Part shown: positions 6,811 to 15,951 of the stretch, piece after piece
How positions within the stretch are numbered: position 1 is the first letter of the stretch
Layout: each line of letters opens with the position of its first letter
DNA from: Methanolobus psychrotolerans
GTDB taxonomy: Archaea > Halobacteriota > Methanosarcinia > Methanosarcinales > Methanosarcinaceae
Reading direction: 5' to 3'
DNA: 64,000 bases
NCBI RefSeq assembly: GCF_002243045.1
Contig: NZ_MBKP01000005.1
Location: forward strand, 62,001-126,000
The notes under the pieces: generated by a model
The model's database searches: none
The model's input: the letters and a program-made list of their open reading frames with translations, nothing else
Told to the model about the DNA's origin: nothing
Program-made: the position numbers and the translations under genes

Positions 6811-8157
6811 ATGATAAATAGAATAATGTTATTGATAATGCTTATATTTAGCGTATTGCTTTGTTCAGGGTGTATTGAAGATACAAATGCCAATAATTCA
6901 TCAGAAACGGAGATTTCATCAAATTCAGAGGGTCTGCCAAATATAGTCATTATAGAAACTAATGAATCATCTGTCAACGATAATACTTTAGATGTAGATT
7001 CTACGATATATGCTGACACAGTTGAAGATTATGATATCGCAGCTGCGAACAATGCCTTTGGTTTTGATATTTATTCAATCATAAATAATAACGATGAAAA
7101 TGTCTGCTTTTCACCCTATAGTATATTCACTGCAATGGCAATATGCTATGATGGATCTGAAGGTTCTACAAAAGACCAGATATCAAATGTATTTTACTAT
7201 CCTCTCAGCAAACCGGTTCTTGAAGGAAGTTCAAAAGAGATGATAGATACAATCAATTCTAACAACGGTGCATATGATCTTAAAACTGCAAATGCCCTAT
7301 GGGTTCGTGAAGATTATCCATTGAATGAACAATATACCTCAACTGTGAAAAACTACTATGGTGGAATGATAACTCCGCTTGATTTTGCAGGGCAACCGGG
7401 AGAGTCTAGACTTATTATCAATAGTTGGGTTGAGAATAAAACCAATAATAAAATAAAAAATCTACTGGCTGAAGGATGCTTTGATGGACCTGCAAAGCTG
7501 ATAATTACCAATGCCGTCTATTTTAATGGTACGTGGCTACAAGAATTTAAAGAAGCTGATACACGAAAAAGAGTATTTCGTCTTTCCGACGGGCAGGAGA
7601 AGAAAGTTGATACAATGTATGCCATAGGGACATACAGTTATGGAAAAGATGAAAACGCACAGATATTAGAATTACCATATAGGGGTGATGATATTAGCAT
7701 GTACATTATTCTTCCATCTGAAAATAACATTGAAGATTTCGAAAATGAGTTTACGTCTAATTATTACAATGCTTTAAAAAATAAACTTAATTCCTATGAA
7801 GTTAAAATCCTGTTGCCAAAGTTCACATTCAAAGCAAGGGCTGAATTAAATGGACCATTACAGGATATGGGAATTGTTGACGCCTTTGATTCTTCGGATG
7901 TGGCTGATTTTTCGGGCATCAGTGACACTAGTGGTTTATCCATAACCGAAGTGGTTCATCAGGCATACATTAGTGTGGATGAAAAAGGAACTGAAGCTGC
8001 TGCAGCAACAGAAATCGCAAGTTATGACTCATTACCTTATTATAAATATGAGTTTACGGCAGATCATCCTTTCATGTTCTTCATAGAAGATAAGAGGACG
8101 GGCTGCATACTTTTCATGGGAAAAGTCGAAAGCCCAGAATATGAGGAAATGTCATAA
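6811..8157 (+). CDS. serpin (serine/cysteine protease inhibitor) lipoprotein
   Basis: The N terminus is a lipoprotein signal with lipobox LLCSGC (C21 would be lipidated), followed by an Asn/Ser-rich linker to about residue 75 and a full serpin domain of normal length. The breach and shutter signatures FSPYSI, ITNAVYFNGTW and ADHPFMFFI are present. The hinge KGTEAAAAT (G393 as P15, small residues at P12-P9) is that of an inhibitory serpin. By standard spacing P1-P1' would be Ser407-Leu408, which points to a chymotrypsin-, elastase- or cysteine-type target. It stands alone, is AT-rich, and probably guards the cell surface against foreign proteases. Confidence 0.93.
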   Translation: MINRIMLLIMLIFSVLLCSGCIEDTNANNSSETEISSNSEGLPNIVIIETNESSVNDNTLDVDSTIYADTVEDYDIAAANNAFGFDIYSIINNNDENVCFSPYSIFTAMAICYDGSEGSTKDQISNVFYYPLSKPVLEGSSKEMIDTINSNNGAYDLKTANALWVREDYPLNEQYTSTVKNYYGGMITPLDFAGQPGESRLIINSWVENKTNNKIKNLLAEGCFDGPAKLIITNAVYFNGTWLQEFKEADTRKRVFRLSDGQEKKVDTMYAIGTYSYGKDENAQILELPYRGDDISMYIILPSENNIEDFENEFTSNYYNALKNKLNSYEVKILLPKFTFKARAELNGPLQDMGIVDAFDSSDVADFSGISDTSGLSITEVVHQAYISVDEKGTEAAAATEIASYDSLPYYKYEFTADHPFMFFIEDKRTGCILFMGKVESPEYEEMS

Positions 8158-8647
8158 TGGCATTTTCTCAACCATTATTTTGTCTCTATACATTCAGTTG
8201 ATATTAAAAATAAAAATCAGTATCCTTTTTTTCTTGTTTACAATGGGATGCCCTCGCATGAATTGTGCAAGATCCTTAAGGATAAGTTTGGTGTCCTGGA
8301 ACTATATTGTTGTTACCTGGTACTACAACTGAAGATATGAACTGGATATGAACTGGATATGAACTGTCCGAATCATTAGTATTCGTACGTTGTGTAATGT
8401 TTCGGGCGAAAAGCCAATAGGTTCCGCATGGAATTCGACATTACCTTCTTATTATTCTGCTGCACGAAATAATCTAATAATGGCTCAAATGTCCAAAGCT
8501 ATTAAATAATAAACTTAGCATTCGTACGTACTAATAATTGACATAATTGGTGTGTAATAAGTACCCAAAAATATGGGACTATGGTTAAATAGGTAGTTCA
8601 ATATTTCAATCCATAGACATTAGTATGCATATTCTTATTTATTTAAG
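8158..8647. other. 490-bp intergenic region with short repeats
   Basis: No convincing gene is seen. It holds a triple 11-bp tandem repeat (8334-8366) and two 15-bp direct copies of TTAGYATTCGTACGT at 8376-8390 and 8515-8529 containing the palindrome CGTACG. Confidence 0.5.
8334..8366. repeat. three tandem copies of an 11-mer
   Basis: GATATGAACTG occurs three times without interruption. It is short and could be a slippage product. Confidence 0.85.
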
Positions 8648-9715
8648 GTGAATTTTTTGATTGGAAAACTTGTAGAAGATAGGGTAAAAGCCGGGAAACA
8701 GGCTATTAATGAGCTGTATAATACCGGGTATTACGGGCGTCCAAAGGGCGATGTTCTTGAACTTACACTTGTTGAGGCTGCATATCTGCTTTACAAGAAC
8801 AGGCTTGAGATCGAGGTGGATGAAAAGACCCTTACATTTCAGGAGTTTTTCACAGAAGCCTCTAAAAGACAACAGTTCTTTGAACTGAAATATATCGTTT
8901 ACAAGGACCTTCGTGAGAGGGGTTATTATGTCCAGCCCAGTGTTACGGACTTCAGGGTATATCCAAGGGGAGGTCATCCCGGCAAGACCCAGGCAAAGAT
9001 GTTTGTCTACGTAAGGTCCGAGCGTATCCCGATGCTTCTAAAGGATCTGGTTTCCCAATACAGTGCAGCTGCAAACGTTCGCAAGCAAATGGTACTTGCT
9101 ATTGTAGATGAGGAAAGTGATCTCACTTATTATGAGGTCAAAATAGCAGATATAAAAGGCAGCATGGATGCCCTTCCATCTCAGGATGAGCCTGTTCCTG
9201 CAACTATGCTTGAGGACCGTGTCCTTGTATGGGATAAAGATGCTTCGCATTTGCTTTATGAAAATGGATTTTACGGCAAGCCTCTTGATGACGACCGTCT
9301 CCAGTTATCCCTTGTAGAATCCGCATACCTGCTGGAGCAGGATATCATAACTATCATTGATGGCACAGAGGGTAGTATTCTCAGCCACGAGCGATTTTCA
9401 GGAATAGCATCTTCTATTGATCCAGATTTTATGCGTAAGTATATCACTTATGTAGATCTTCGCAGCAGGGGATTTGTTCCAAAGACCGGTTTTAAGTTCG
9501 GTACTCATTTCAGGGTGTACAACGAAGTCAAATCACTCATCAAACTTCCTCACTCAGAGTATCTTGTCCATGCAATCCCGCATGACTATGAATTCTTCCT
9601 TCCTCTCATGTCCAGGGCCGTAAGGCTTGCCAACAGTGTCCGCAAACAGATGCTATATGCCGTGGAGTATGCCAGCGGTATCGAGTATATTGACATCGGC
9701 AGGATCAAAATGTAA
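8648..9715 (+). CDS. endA: tRNA-splicing endonuclease, double-domain (homodimer) type
   Basis: EndA cuts introns from pre-tRNA at bulge-helix-bulge motifs. The 355 residues contain two related halves, the form found in many euryarchaea. The second half carries the catalytic triad: Y291 (HFRVY), H302 (LPHSEYLVHA) and K333 (NSVRKQMLYAV). The first half (DFRVYPRGGHPGK, RKQMVLAI) is the degenerate structural copy. The annotated start is GTG; a TTG at 8657 with AGGTGA placed seven bases upstream is a good alternative and gives MIGKLVEDRV. It lies upstream of the DUF2209 and hflX genes on the same strand. Confidence 0.93.
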   Translation: MNFLIGKLVEDRVKAGKQAINELYNTGYYGRPKGDVLELTLVEAAYLLYKNRLEIEVDEKTLTFQEFFTEASKRQQFFELKYIVYKDLRERGYYVQPSVTDFRVYPRGGHPGKTQAKMFVYVRSERIPMLLKDLVSQYSAAANVRKQMVLAIVDEESDLTYYEVKIADIKGSMDALPSQDEPVPATMLEDRVLVWDKDASHLLYENGFYGKPLDDDRLQLSLVESAYLLEQDIITIIDGTEGSILSHERFSGIASSIDPDFMRKYITYVDLRSRGFVPKTGFKFGTHFRVYNEVKSLIKLPHSEYLVHAIPHDYEFFLPLMSRAVRLANSVRKQMLYAVEYASGIEYIDIGRIKM

Positions 9716-9761
9716 AGATTCTGCTCAAACTTATATAATATACCTGTCTTTGCTTTAGCAG

Positions 9762-10154
9762 ATGTTTGATATAATCGCAGTGGATATTTCAGGACGTCAT
9801 AAGACAGGTGATGAATATCTAATGGTATGTGCGGCTGTTGCTGCTTCTGTTACAGCTGACCACATCGAAAAGATTAAACAGATAGCCATAAGATCATTCA
9901 GGAGCAAGTCCTCGCCGGATATTCCGGATGTTGTGACGATGGTTGAAGAGACTGTTTCAGAACTGAAGTTCGGTGGTACTATTGTCACAGAAGCAGGTGA
10001 TATGTACAATAAACCTCAATGGGTTATTGACAGTATGTTCTCCAGTGATTTCAAATACCAGGAATCTCTGAGTGAAAGACGATGTATCGAACTTGCTCAC
10101 CATGTCTCTCTTGGTGCAAGAAAACTTCTTCTGAAAGAGCTGGGTATTCAATGA
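9762..10154 (+). CDS. DUF2209 family protein, 130 aa
   Basis: A conserved euryarchaeal protein (MFDIIAVDISGRHK at the start) of unknown function; the DxxG start resembles an RNase-H-like or actin-like strand but no active site is evident. It begins 46 bases after endA and ends 16 bases before hflX, so the three probably share a transcript. Family assignment is from memory of the N-terminal pattern. Confidence 0.7.
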   Translation: MFDIIAVDISGRHKTGDEYLMVCAAVAASVTADHIEKIKQIAIRSFRSKSSPDIPDVVTMVEETVSELKFGGTIVTEAGDMYNKPQWVIDSMFSSDFKYQESLSERRCIELAHHVSLGARKLLLKELGIQ

Positions 10155-10170
10155 CAATCCAGGTATACTT

Positions 10171-11421
10171 ATGAAAAGTGCCATTATAGTGAAAAGAAAC
10201 GATCCAAGAACTGAAGATGAAGAGAATGAGCTTCAGATGAATGAACTCAGGGAACTGGCTGCAGCAGCAGATTATAAGATCATTGGTGAAATGGTACAGG
10301 CAAGGCATCCGGATCGGAAGTATCATATTGGCAGGGGTAAGGTTGATGAACTGGCACAGATGGTTGCGGAGCTTTGTCCCGATAAAATAATATTCCATAA
10401 TCCGCTCAGTACAATGCAGGTGTACAATCTCTCAGAGATATGCCGCTGCGAGACCATTGATAAGTTCCAGCTCATCCTCGAGATATTTGCAACCAGAGCC
10501 ACCACTCATCGTTCCAAGTTGCAGGTCGAACTTGCAAGGCTCCAATACGAGCTTCCACGAGCAAGAGCTATCATATCCATCCTTAAAAAAGAGGAAAGAC
10601 CGGGTTTTATGGGTCTAGGGGGCTATGAAGACTCCTATGCACAGGATATAAAGAACAGAATGATCCGAATTAGAAGTGAACTGGAGACAATTCTGAAGGA
10701 TAACGAATCCCTCCGGGCCCTCCGGCACTCCAGGGGTTTTTCACTGCTGGCACTTGCCGGATATACCAATGCAGGAAAAAGTACCCTTTTCAATGCTCTT
10801 GTGGATGAAGAGGTGCCAGCCCGGGACATGTTGTTCACTACGTTGCTCCCCACCACGCGTTCATTGAATGTGCATGGAAGGGAAGTCCTGTTAACCGACA
10901 CCGTTGGATTTATAGAAGATCTTCCTCACTGGATGATAGATGCATTCAGATCCACTCTTGATGAGATATTCCTCGCTGATGTTGTTCTCCTTGTTGTTGA
11001 TTCCTCAGAATCTCTGGAGATTATACGCAAAAAATTGCTTGTATGTCATGAAACGATGTGGGATCAATTGCAGGACGTGGCCATTGTGACCGTTTTCAAT
11101 AAAATGGACCTCATATCAGAAGATGAGCTGGCTCAACGCATGTTAAGTCTAGGGTATCTTGCCCCTAATCCTGTGATAGTGTCTGCAAAAACAGGATTTG
11201 GATTCAATGAGCTTAAGGTGCAGATAAGTGATCTGCTTCCAAAGTGGGAACGTATAAGTCTTTCTTTTCCGATGTCAGAAAAAGGGATGTCCATAGTTGC
11301 ATGGATTTTTGCGGAAGGCATTGTTCATAGTATTCATTATGATGAAAAAGTTTCAATAGATTTTGAAGCAAGGGACAAGATTATAAATAAAGCCATTTCT
11401 TTAGCAACAGAACTGTCTTGA
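10171..11421 (+). CDS. hflX: GTPase HflX
   Basis: HflX binds the ribosome and in bacteria splits stalled ribosomes. The N-terminal half (residues 1-185) has the HflX domain with the Gly-rich segment GFMGLGGYED; the G domain follows with G1 GYTNAGKST, G3 DTVGF (residues about 248-252), and G4 NKMD. Length (416 residues) is typical. A spliced-off long coiled linker is seen around residues 110-140. It is the last gene of the endA-DUF2209-hflX set and is followed by a candidate small RNA. Confidence 0.95.
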   Translation: MKSAIIVKRNDPRTEDEENELQMNELRELAAAADYKIIGEMVQARHPDRKYHIGRGKVDELAQMVAELCPDKIIFHNPLSTMQVYNLSEICRCETIDKFQLILEIFATRATTHRSKLQVELARLQYELPRARAIISILKKEERPGFMGLGGYEDSYAQDIKNRMIRIRSELETILKDNESLRALRHSRGFSLLALAGYTNAGKSTLFNALVDEEVPARDMLFTTLLPTTRSLNVHGREVLLTDTVGFIEDLPHWMIDAFRSTLDEIFLADVVLLVVDSSESLEIIRKKLLVCHETMWDQLQDVAIVTVFNKMDLISEDELAQRMLSLGYLAPNPVIVSAKTGFGFNELKVQISDLLPKWERISLSFPMSEKGMSIVAWIFAEGIVHSIHYDEKVSIDFEARDKIINKAISLATELS

Positions 11422-11490
11422 ATTGCATTATATTTGGCATTAATTTATTTTATTGTCAGCGATATATATATATGCGATAAGGTAGTTAGT

Positions 11491-11585
11491 ATATATGCGA
11501 ACGGGAAATCTTCTCTATTGTACCACCAATCCTATCCAACCACCCAACCACCAAAATTTTATTGCCCGTTCGCATAACTCCTGTT
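11491..11585 (+). ncRNA. candidate small RNA: 12-bp stem closing a 59-nt C-rich loop
   Basis: TATGCGAACGGG at 11494-11505 is the exact reverse complement of CCCGTTCGCATA at 11565-11576. The 59 bases between are pyrimidine- and A-rich, with no internal structure of note, and carry CCACCAATCC and CCACCCAACCACC (11523-11552), which could pair with GGTGG/GGTTGG-type ribosome binding sites. A TATA box (ATATATATATA, 11462-11472) lies about 25 bases before the stem, and a T run (11583-11587) follows. No open frame exists here. Promoter, stem and terminator together make a small RNA gene likely; no known family is recognised. Confidence 0.6.
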
Positions 11586-11626
11586 TTTAAAATATCTTTA
11601 TAAACTCTGAAGGCTATGGTATATCC

Positions 11627-12301
11627 ATGAAGTTTGACCTTCACGTCCATTCACATTATTCGAAAGATAGCAATGCCAGTCTAGACGATATTCTTGAATA
11701 TGCATCCAAAAACGGACTGGATGGTTTTGCCATATGTGATCATGATACTATAGAGGGCGGCATTGCATGTTCCAGAAGGGCAAAAGAACTGGGTTCAAGC
11801 CAGATAGTCATACCGGGTGTGGAGGTAAGTTCCTCTAAAGGTCATATACTTGTGCTCGGTGTCCGTGAACCTATTGATCCCGGATTAAGTCCGGAGGAAA
11901 CTATCAAAAGGGCACGCCAACAGGGTTCAGTTGTTATAATTCCTCACCCTTTTAAGATTACATCTCATGGTATTGGCTATTTGGAAGGACTTGATACAGA
12001 TGCTGTGGAGGTGCTAAACTCCCGCTGTATCACTGACGGTCCCAACAATAAAGCCAGAAAAGCTGCTCTGGAACTGGGACTTCCCATGGTTGGCGGAAGC
12101 GATTCCCATGAAGCACAGATGGTGGGCAGATCCTATACTGAAATTGAAACCGGATCCACGACTGTTGAAGGTGTGCTGGATGCTATACGCAAAGGTCATA
12201 CAAGTCCCGGGGGCAGAAAGACACCTGTATTATTTGTTGTCAAGCAAATGTTTGCCGGTCACATGAAAAAGATAGGTAAACGCCTTGGTAAAAGCAGGTA
12301 A
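11627..12301 (+). CDS. PHP-domain metal-dependent phosphoesterase, 224 aa
   Basis: The metal-binding motifs of the PHP superfamily are in order: DLHVHSHYSKDS (residues 4-15), CDHDT (38-42), the glutamate of GVEVSS, PHP near 107-109, and the final GGSDSH. The family cleaves phosphate esters such as histidinol phosphate or nucleotide intermediates; the substrate here is unknown. Length fits stand-alone archaeal PHP proteins. A possible start signal is weak, so a leaderless mRNA is conceivable. Confidence 0.88.
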   Translation: MKFDLHVHSHYSKDSNASLDDILEYASKNGLDGFAICDHDTIEGGIACSRRAKELGSSQIVIPGVEVSSSKGHILVLGVREPIDPGLSPEETIKRARQQGSVVIIPHPFKITSHGIGYLEGLDTDAVEVLNSRCITDGPNNKARKAALELGLPMVGGSDSHEAQMVGRSYTEIETGSTTVEGVLDAIRKGHTSPGGRKTPVLFVVKQMFAGHMKKIGKRLGKSR

Positions 12302-12326
12302 AAGAGTAATGTACTAATTAATCAGG

Positions 12327-13031
12327 CTATATGTCCTGCAGGATTCCCGGTATATCTTCGGGTTTTTCCAGTACTGTAATACCCTCAAGTTCCCTGATAA
12401 GATTTACATTTCTGGTATCAATATCCCTTACTTTCAGCTCAACTGGCCCGCCTTTGATCGCTTTGAAATTGCAAAGTTCCTTGCATATCCCACATCCGTT
12501 ACATTTTAGCAGGTCTACCTGGTCAGTTATGGCATTATTCGGACAGTTCTCTCTTGGGGGGCATGGATCACATTTCTGGCAGAGTTCCCTGGCAATTCCA
12601 AAGGGAAGCTCGGATATGATAACACCTGCTATGTCAACGGGAATAACATAGACCGGCACTCCTCCTTTTACAGCCTGTGCAACAGCATTGCTTACAAGTG
12701 AATCTGCTGTTCCGTATGCGATCTTGGATACAGTGTTCGATGTAGCAGGAGTTACAACAAGGGCATCATATTTATCCAGCAGGAAACGTCCTGTTTTTGG
12801 CCAGCTTTTACCTTGCTGTGTTTCAAGGAATATTTCCTCAAGGTATTCCCCGCAGGATATTGTTTTCAGTTCTTTTTCAAGTCCGTACATCCTCACCACT
12901 TCTTCAGCAGCGCTGGAAAGAAATGTATTCACCAGGATGTCGTATTCACTCTTTATCTTCCTGAAAACCGTAAAACTGGATGTAAGGAAATGGCCGGCTC
13001 CGGTAATTCCCCATGCTATCGTTTTTGTCAT
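12327..13031 (-). CDS. dmrX: dihydromethanopterin reductase (acceptor), flavoprotein with two Fe-S clusters
   Basis: The N-terminal 160 residues form a flavoprotein (Lot6/UbiX-like: GITGAGHFLTSSF, VVTPATSNTVSKIAYG), followed by two cysteine clusters (CQKCDPCPPRENC and CNGCGICKELC) for 4Fe-4S centres. This architecture is that of DmrX of Methanosarcina mazei, which makes tetrahydromethanopterin, the one-carbon carrier of methanogenesis, from the dihydro form. It is the last gene of the mmp9-CitG-like-DUF447 operon, which supports a cofactor role. The stop is TAG; reading through would add only two codons. Confidence 0.85.
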   Translation of the reverse strand: MTKTIAWGITGAGHFLTSSFTVFRKIKSEYDILVNTFLSSAAEEVVRMYGLEKELKTISCGEYLEEIFLETQQGKSWPKTGRFLLDKYDALVVTPATSNTVSKIAYGTADSLVSNAVAQAVKGGVPVYVIPVDIAGVIISELPFGIARELCQKCDPCPPRENCPNNAITDQVDLLKCNGCGICKELCNFKAIKGGPVELKVRDIDTRNVNLIRELEGITVLEKPEDIPGILQDI

Positions 13032-13078
13032 AGGGGGAAAATAGTCTTTTTGATATTAATTCTTTTCATTGGTGTGTG

Positions 13079-13666
13079 TTACAGAAAGCCATACAACAGT
13101 CTCATTGCTTCCTTTTCGTTATCTCCGCCACATTTGTCCACTATATCTCCGTATGCCTTGATAAGCTTGAGATATTTATCTTCGCCCGTAAGCTGGTATC
13201 TCGTTGCATGTATGCATGCTTCAATGACTCCAAAAAAAGCACGGTTAGGAGCTCTTATCAGACACTTGTTGACATGGCCCCTTATGGGTATCAGTTCTGC
13301 TACGAGTGCTTCAGATGTAAGTTTAGTGTTCGTACACTCAAAAGCAACCCAGCACTGGGCTTTTTTGAGGGTAACTAAACTCCTGCAATTAAAATTGATG
13401 GTTTGAAAATCCGAATCTTCAAGGTCTGTAAAAGTAGAATTGACAAAGACCAAAGGGTCCCAGGTAATATTTGCAACAAGGACTTTCTCCGAAAGTACAT
13501 TATCGTAGGTCGTTGAGTCTTTGAACAAGCGTATGAACAATTTGTCTTTCTTGCGGATAATGCCCATTGGTGCAGCGTTTGATGTCCATCCCCGGTTTGT
13601 TGTAACAATAGTTTCTGAGATCCCTTCGTAAATCCCAAAATCATCAAGGTTTAAATTTTTAAGCAT
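13079..13666 (-). CDS. DUF447 family protein, 195 aa
   Basis: A flavin-reductase-like split barrel protein of the archaeal DUF447 family (PF04289), with TTNRGWTSNAAPMGIIRKKDKL at the start of the barrel (an FMN-binding region in relatives). Function is not established. The ATG shares one base with the stop of the CitG-like gene, so both are translated together; the pairing of DUF447 with CitG-like genes recurs in methanogens and suggests a common cofactor pathway. Confidence 0.8.
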   Translation of the reverse strand: MLKNLNLDDFGIYEGISETIVTTNRGWTSNAAPMGIIRKKDKLFIRLFKDSTTYDNVLSEKVLVANITWDPLVFVNSTFTDLEDSDFQTINFNCRSLVTLKKAQCWVAFECTNTKLTSEALVAELIPIRGHVNKCLIRAPNRAFFGVIEACIHATRYQLTGEDKYLKLIKAYGDIVDKCGGDNEKEAMRLLYGFL

Positions 13667-14625
13667 CAGAACCTAACTCCTGCAAGCAATGAGATGAACA
13701 GACCTGCAATGACTATGTCTGCTGTGGATCCCGGATTAATCTTTTTTTCAAGAAGCTCTTTGTCCAGTTCATTTATTAATGGTACTATAATATTAAAGTT
13801 TTTATCGATATTATACATTTCTTCAATTATTACTTTAGCCTTTTCTGAGACATAAATAGCGGTTTGCGAATCGTATTTTGTGCTGATGAATGTATCTTCA
13901 TTCTCAGAAAGTATCTTCAGGAACGCATAGATGGTGACATCATTGATGTCAGCTTTTATTTTAGACGGATTTAGGTTGCCACTCATGCCATTAATTATTG
14001 TTTCTGCGCACAAGGCACATCTCTTAAAACCAGTAACCCATTCGTTGGCTATAATGTCATATCCTCTGGCAATGTCCATGAGTTTGTAAAGGCTCATATC
14101 CTTTTCGTTGAGTTCATCGATAACATTCTTATTCTGCAAATCAAATTCTTCCGCAGGGTTTACTTTAACTCCTGCTACTTCAAAACAGCTATAGAAGTCT
14201 ACAGAATCGGTTGTGTCTGTATTCCTCACGATCCTATATGCGCATTCTACCAGTTGTTGAATAGTAAAAGGCTCATCATCCTGCAGTATCTCGCCAGCAG
14301 CCATTGCAAGCGGTACCAGCAGTATGAATGCTCCGAAATGAGTATTTCCTCCTCTTTGCCATCTTACACTTTCTGTAACAGCATTCCTGATGAATCTGCC
14401 CACACCTTTTATCTTTGCTGAAGCTTCCTCAACTGCCGGATACATACTGATGGCTGACGCAAGGAAATGTTCGTAACGTGTATCCTCATAGTCATCGTGC
14501 CTGTCAACATTGCCTGGTTTTGGGGAAGCAGATACTTCAAGGCACATTGCAAGCTGTGCACAGCGGGCAATATAGGAAGGGATGGGATAATTCCCCCTGT
14601 CAATTGTGTAAAGTGAATCGTTCAT
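13666..14625 (-). CDS. CitG/MdcB-like triphosphoribosyl-dephospho-CoA synthase family protein
   Basis: The protein has the family hallmarks: SPKPGNVDRHDDYED (residues about 35-49), RGGNTHFGAFILLVPLA (about 95-111) and a late GSTADIVIAGLF. In bacteria the family joins ATP with dephospho-CoA to make a prosthetic group precursor; methanogens have no citrate lyase, so a phosphoribosyl-transfer step in methanopterin or a related cofactor is a reasonable guess. It is coupled to DUF447 and lies six bases after mmp9. Confidence 0.8.
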   Translation of the reverse strand: MNDSLYTIDRGNYPIPSYIARCAQLAMCLEVSASPKPGNVDRHDDYEDTRYEHFLASAISMYPAVEEASAKIKGVGRFIRNAVTESVRWQRGGNTHFGAFILLVPLAMAAGEILQDDEPFTIQQLVECAYRIVRNTDTTDSVDFYSCFEVAGVKVNPAEEFDLQNKNVIDELNEKDMSLYKLMDIARGYDIIANEWVTGFKRCALCAETIINGMSGNLNPSKIKADINDVTIYAFLKILSENEDTFISTKYDSQTAIYVSEKAKVIIEEMYNIDKNFNIIVPLINELDKELLEKKINPGSTADIVIAGLFISLLAGVRF

Positions 14626-14631
14626 GTCTGG

Positions 14632-15777
14632 TTAATTCTTTGGGCCGTTGATGGGTTTTTTAGCATTATCTATTATATAATCAGCAAGCTCTTTTTTCAG
14701 GCGCATATATTCTGCATCAGAAAGACCCAGTGTCTCTAGTACACCATCTCTCAGGAAGCATGGTTTTGATATCTTGCAGCACCAGACCAGACTTCCAAAA
14801 CATGTACTGTCCCCGAATTCAAGCATAGTCCCTTTGGCAAATTCCATCTTGATATCTGTAAATTCCTGTGCACTGTAGCCCAGTTTCATTATATTGTTGT
14901 GTACGGGGCATGGTTTTACAGGCAGGCAGCAAAAAGCAAGACCTCTCAGGTCCCCTTCTCCTCTGCAAATATGTTTTGGTGCATTGTACCAACCCATGTC
15001 TTCCTGCTGGGCCGATATGTCCCGGACAAGCTGGCTAATAAGATGTGTGTCTTCAAGAACTCCCCTTGCAACGGAAACCATATTTGCTCCCCTTGTGAAC
15101 ATCTCCTTTGCAGCATCTATGTCAGTGACAGAGTTATTGCATATAAGGAACATCCTTGTGGAATCACGTATGTTCTTTATAAGTTTAAGATCAGCTCCAA
15201 AGCCTTCTTTCATGGCATCCAGATGAAGTATGTCAGCACCTGCAGATTCTATTTTCCTTACCAGCTCAATGTCATCTATTACATTTGCGCGTACCTTGAC
15301 AGAAAGTACAACTCCTGTTTCCTTGATCATACCAATCCAATCACAAAGCCTAGGAAGCTCCGCAAGAAGTGCCTGTCCAGCACCGATGTCTGTCATTTCC
15401 TTCTGCCTGCAATGTGCATCCAGTTCAAGGATTGCACCTGCATCCTTTATGATCTTTGCAGCTTCAATAAGAGGTTCTATGGTTGCACTCCTGACATTGA
15501 CACCTATCATAGGTCCCTCATCTACGGCTTTAATCTCATTTTCAATTAGTTTTAAAGGCTCATCAGATGTGAATTCTTCTCTTCCTCTTGTAATTATCTC
15601 TGAGGCTGCTTTCTGTGTAGCAGCATCAAGGCTGTATCCGCCAATTATTACAAGTCCTGCATCTTTTGCCCTTTCATTTGCAAAACTACTGCTGGTTATT
15701 CCTCCCATTGGGGCAAGTGCAATGGGGTTTTTGAAACATAAATTTCCGACCTTAATATCAAAAAGATTATCAGACAC
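14632..15777 (-). CDS. methanogenesis marker protein 9 (DUS/DHOD-like TIM barrel with Cys-rich tail)
   Basis: Residues 1-260 are a TIM barrel of the FMN-dependent dihydroorotate dehydrogenase/dihydrouridine synthase type (IALAPMGGITSSSFA, GVNVRSATIEPLI). The C-terminal part is rich in cysteines (CRGEGDLRGLAFCCLPVKPC, CFGSLVWCCKISKPC), the mark of methanogenesis marker 9, a protein found in methanogens but of unknown reaction. It heads the operon that ends with dmrX, so a redox step in a methanogenic cofactor pathway is likely. Confidence 0.85.
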   Translation of the reverse strand: MSDNLFDIKVGNLCFKNPIALAPMGGITSSSFANERAKDAGLVIIGGYSLDAATQKAASEIITRGREEFTSDEPLKLIENEIKAVDEGPMIGVNVRSATIEPLIEAAKIIKDAGAILELDAHCRQKEMTDIGAGQALLAELPRLCDWIGMIKETGVVLSVKVRANVIDDIELVRKIESAGADILHLDAMKEGFGADLKLIKNIRDSTRMFLICNNSVTDIDAAKEMFTRGANMVSVARGVLEDTHLISQLVRDISAQQEDMGWYNAPKHICRGEGDLRGLAFCCLPVKPCPVHNNIMKLGYSAQEFTDIKMEFAKGTMLEFGDSTCFGSLVWCCKISKPCFLRDGVLETLGLSDAEYMRLKKELADYIIDNAKKPINGPKN

Positions 15778-15951
15778 GTTTTTACCTCTGGTAAATGCAA
15801 ATTATCATATATGTCGCTGAATAATGATAGATTCTATTATTAATATAACGCTGCATCTTTGAACAACTCAAAATCTAAATACTATCAGCGCAAACATTTC
15901 AAATAACCATAGATTGAATCCTGTGGTAGTATAAAGTGTGGAGGTAAATTC

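Noticed and set aside
8376-8529. The two TTAGYATTCGTACGT copies as terminal repeats of a mobile element
   Set aside because: They are direct and not inverted, the 125 bp between hold no element-like sequence, and no target duplication is visible.
12322-12329. Meaningful readthrough of the dmrX TAG stop
   Set aside because: A TAA follows after two codons, so readthrough would change almost nothing.
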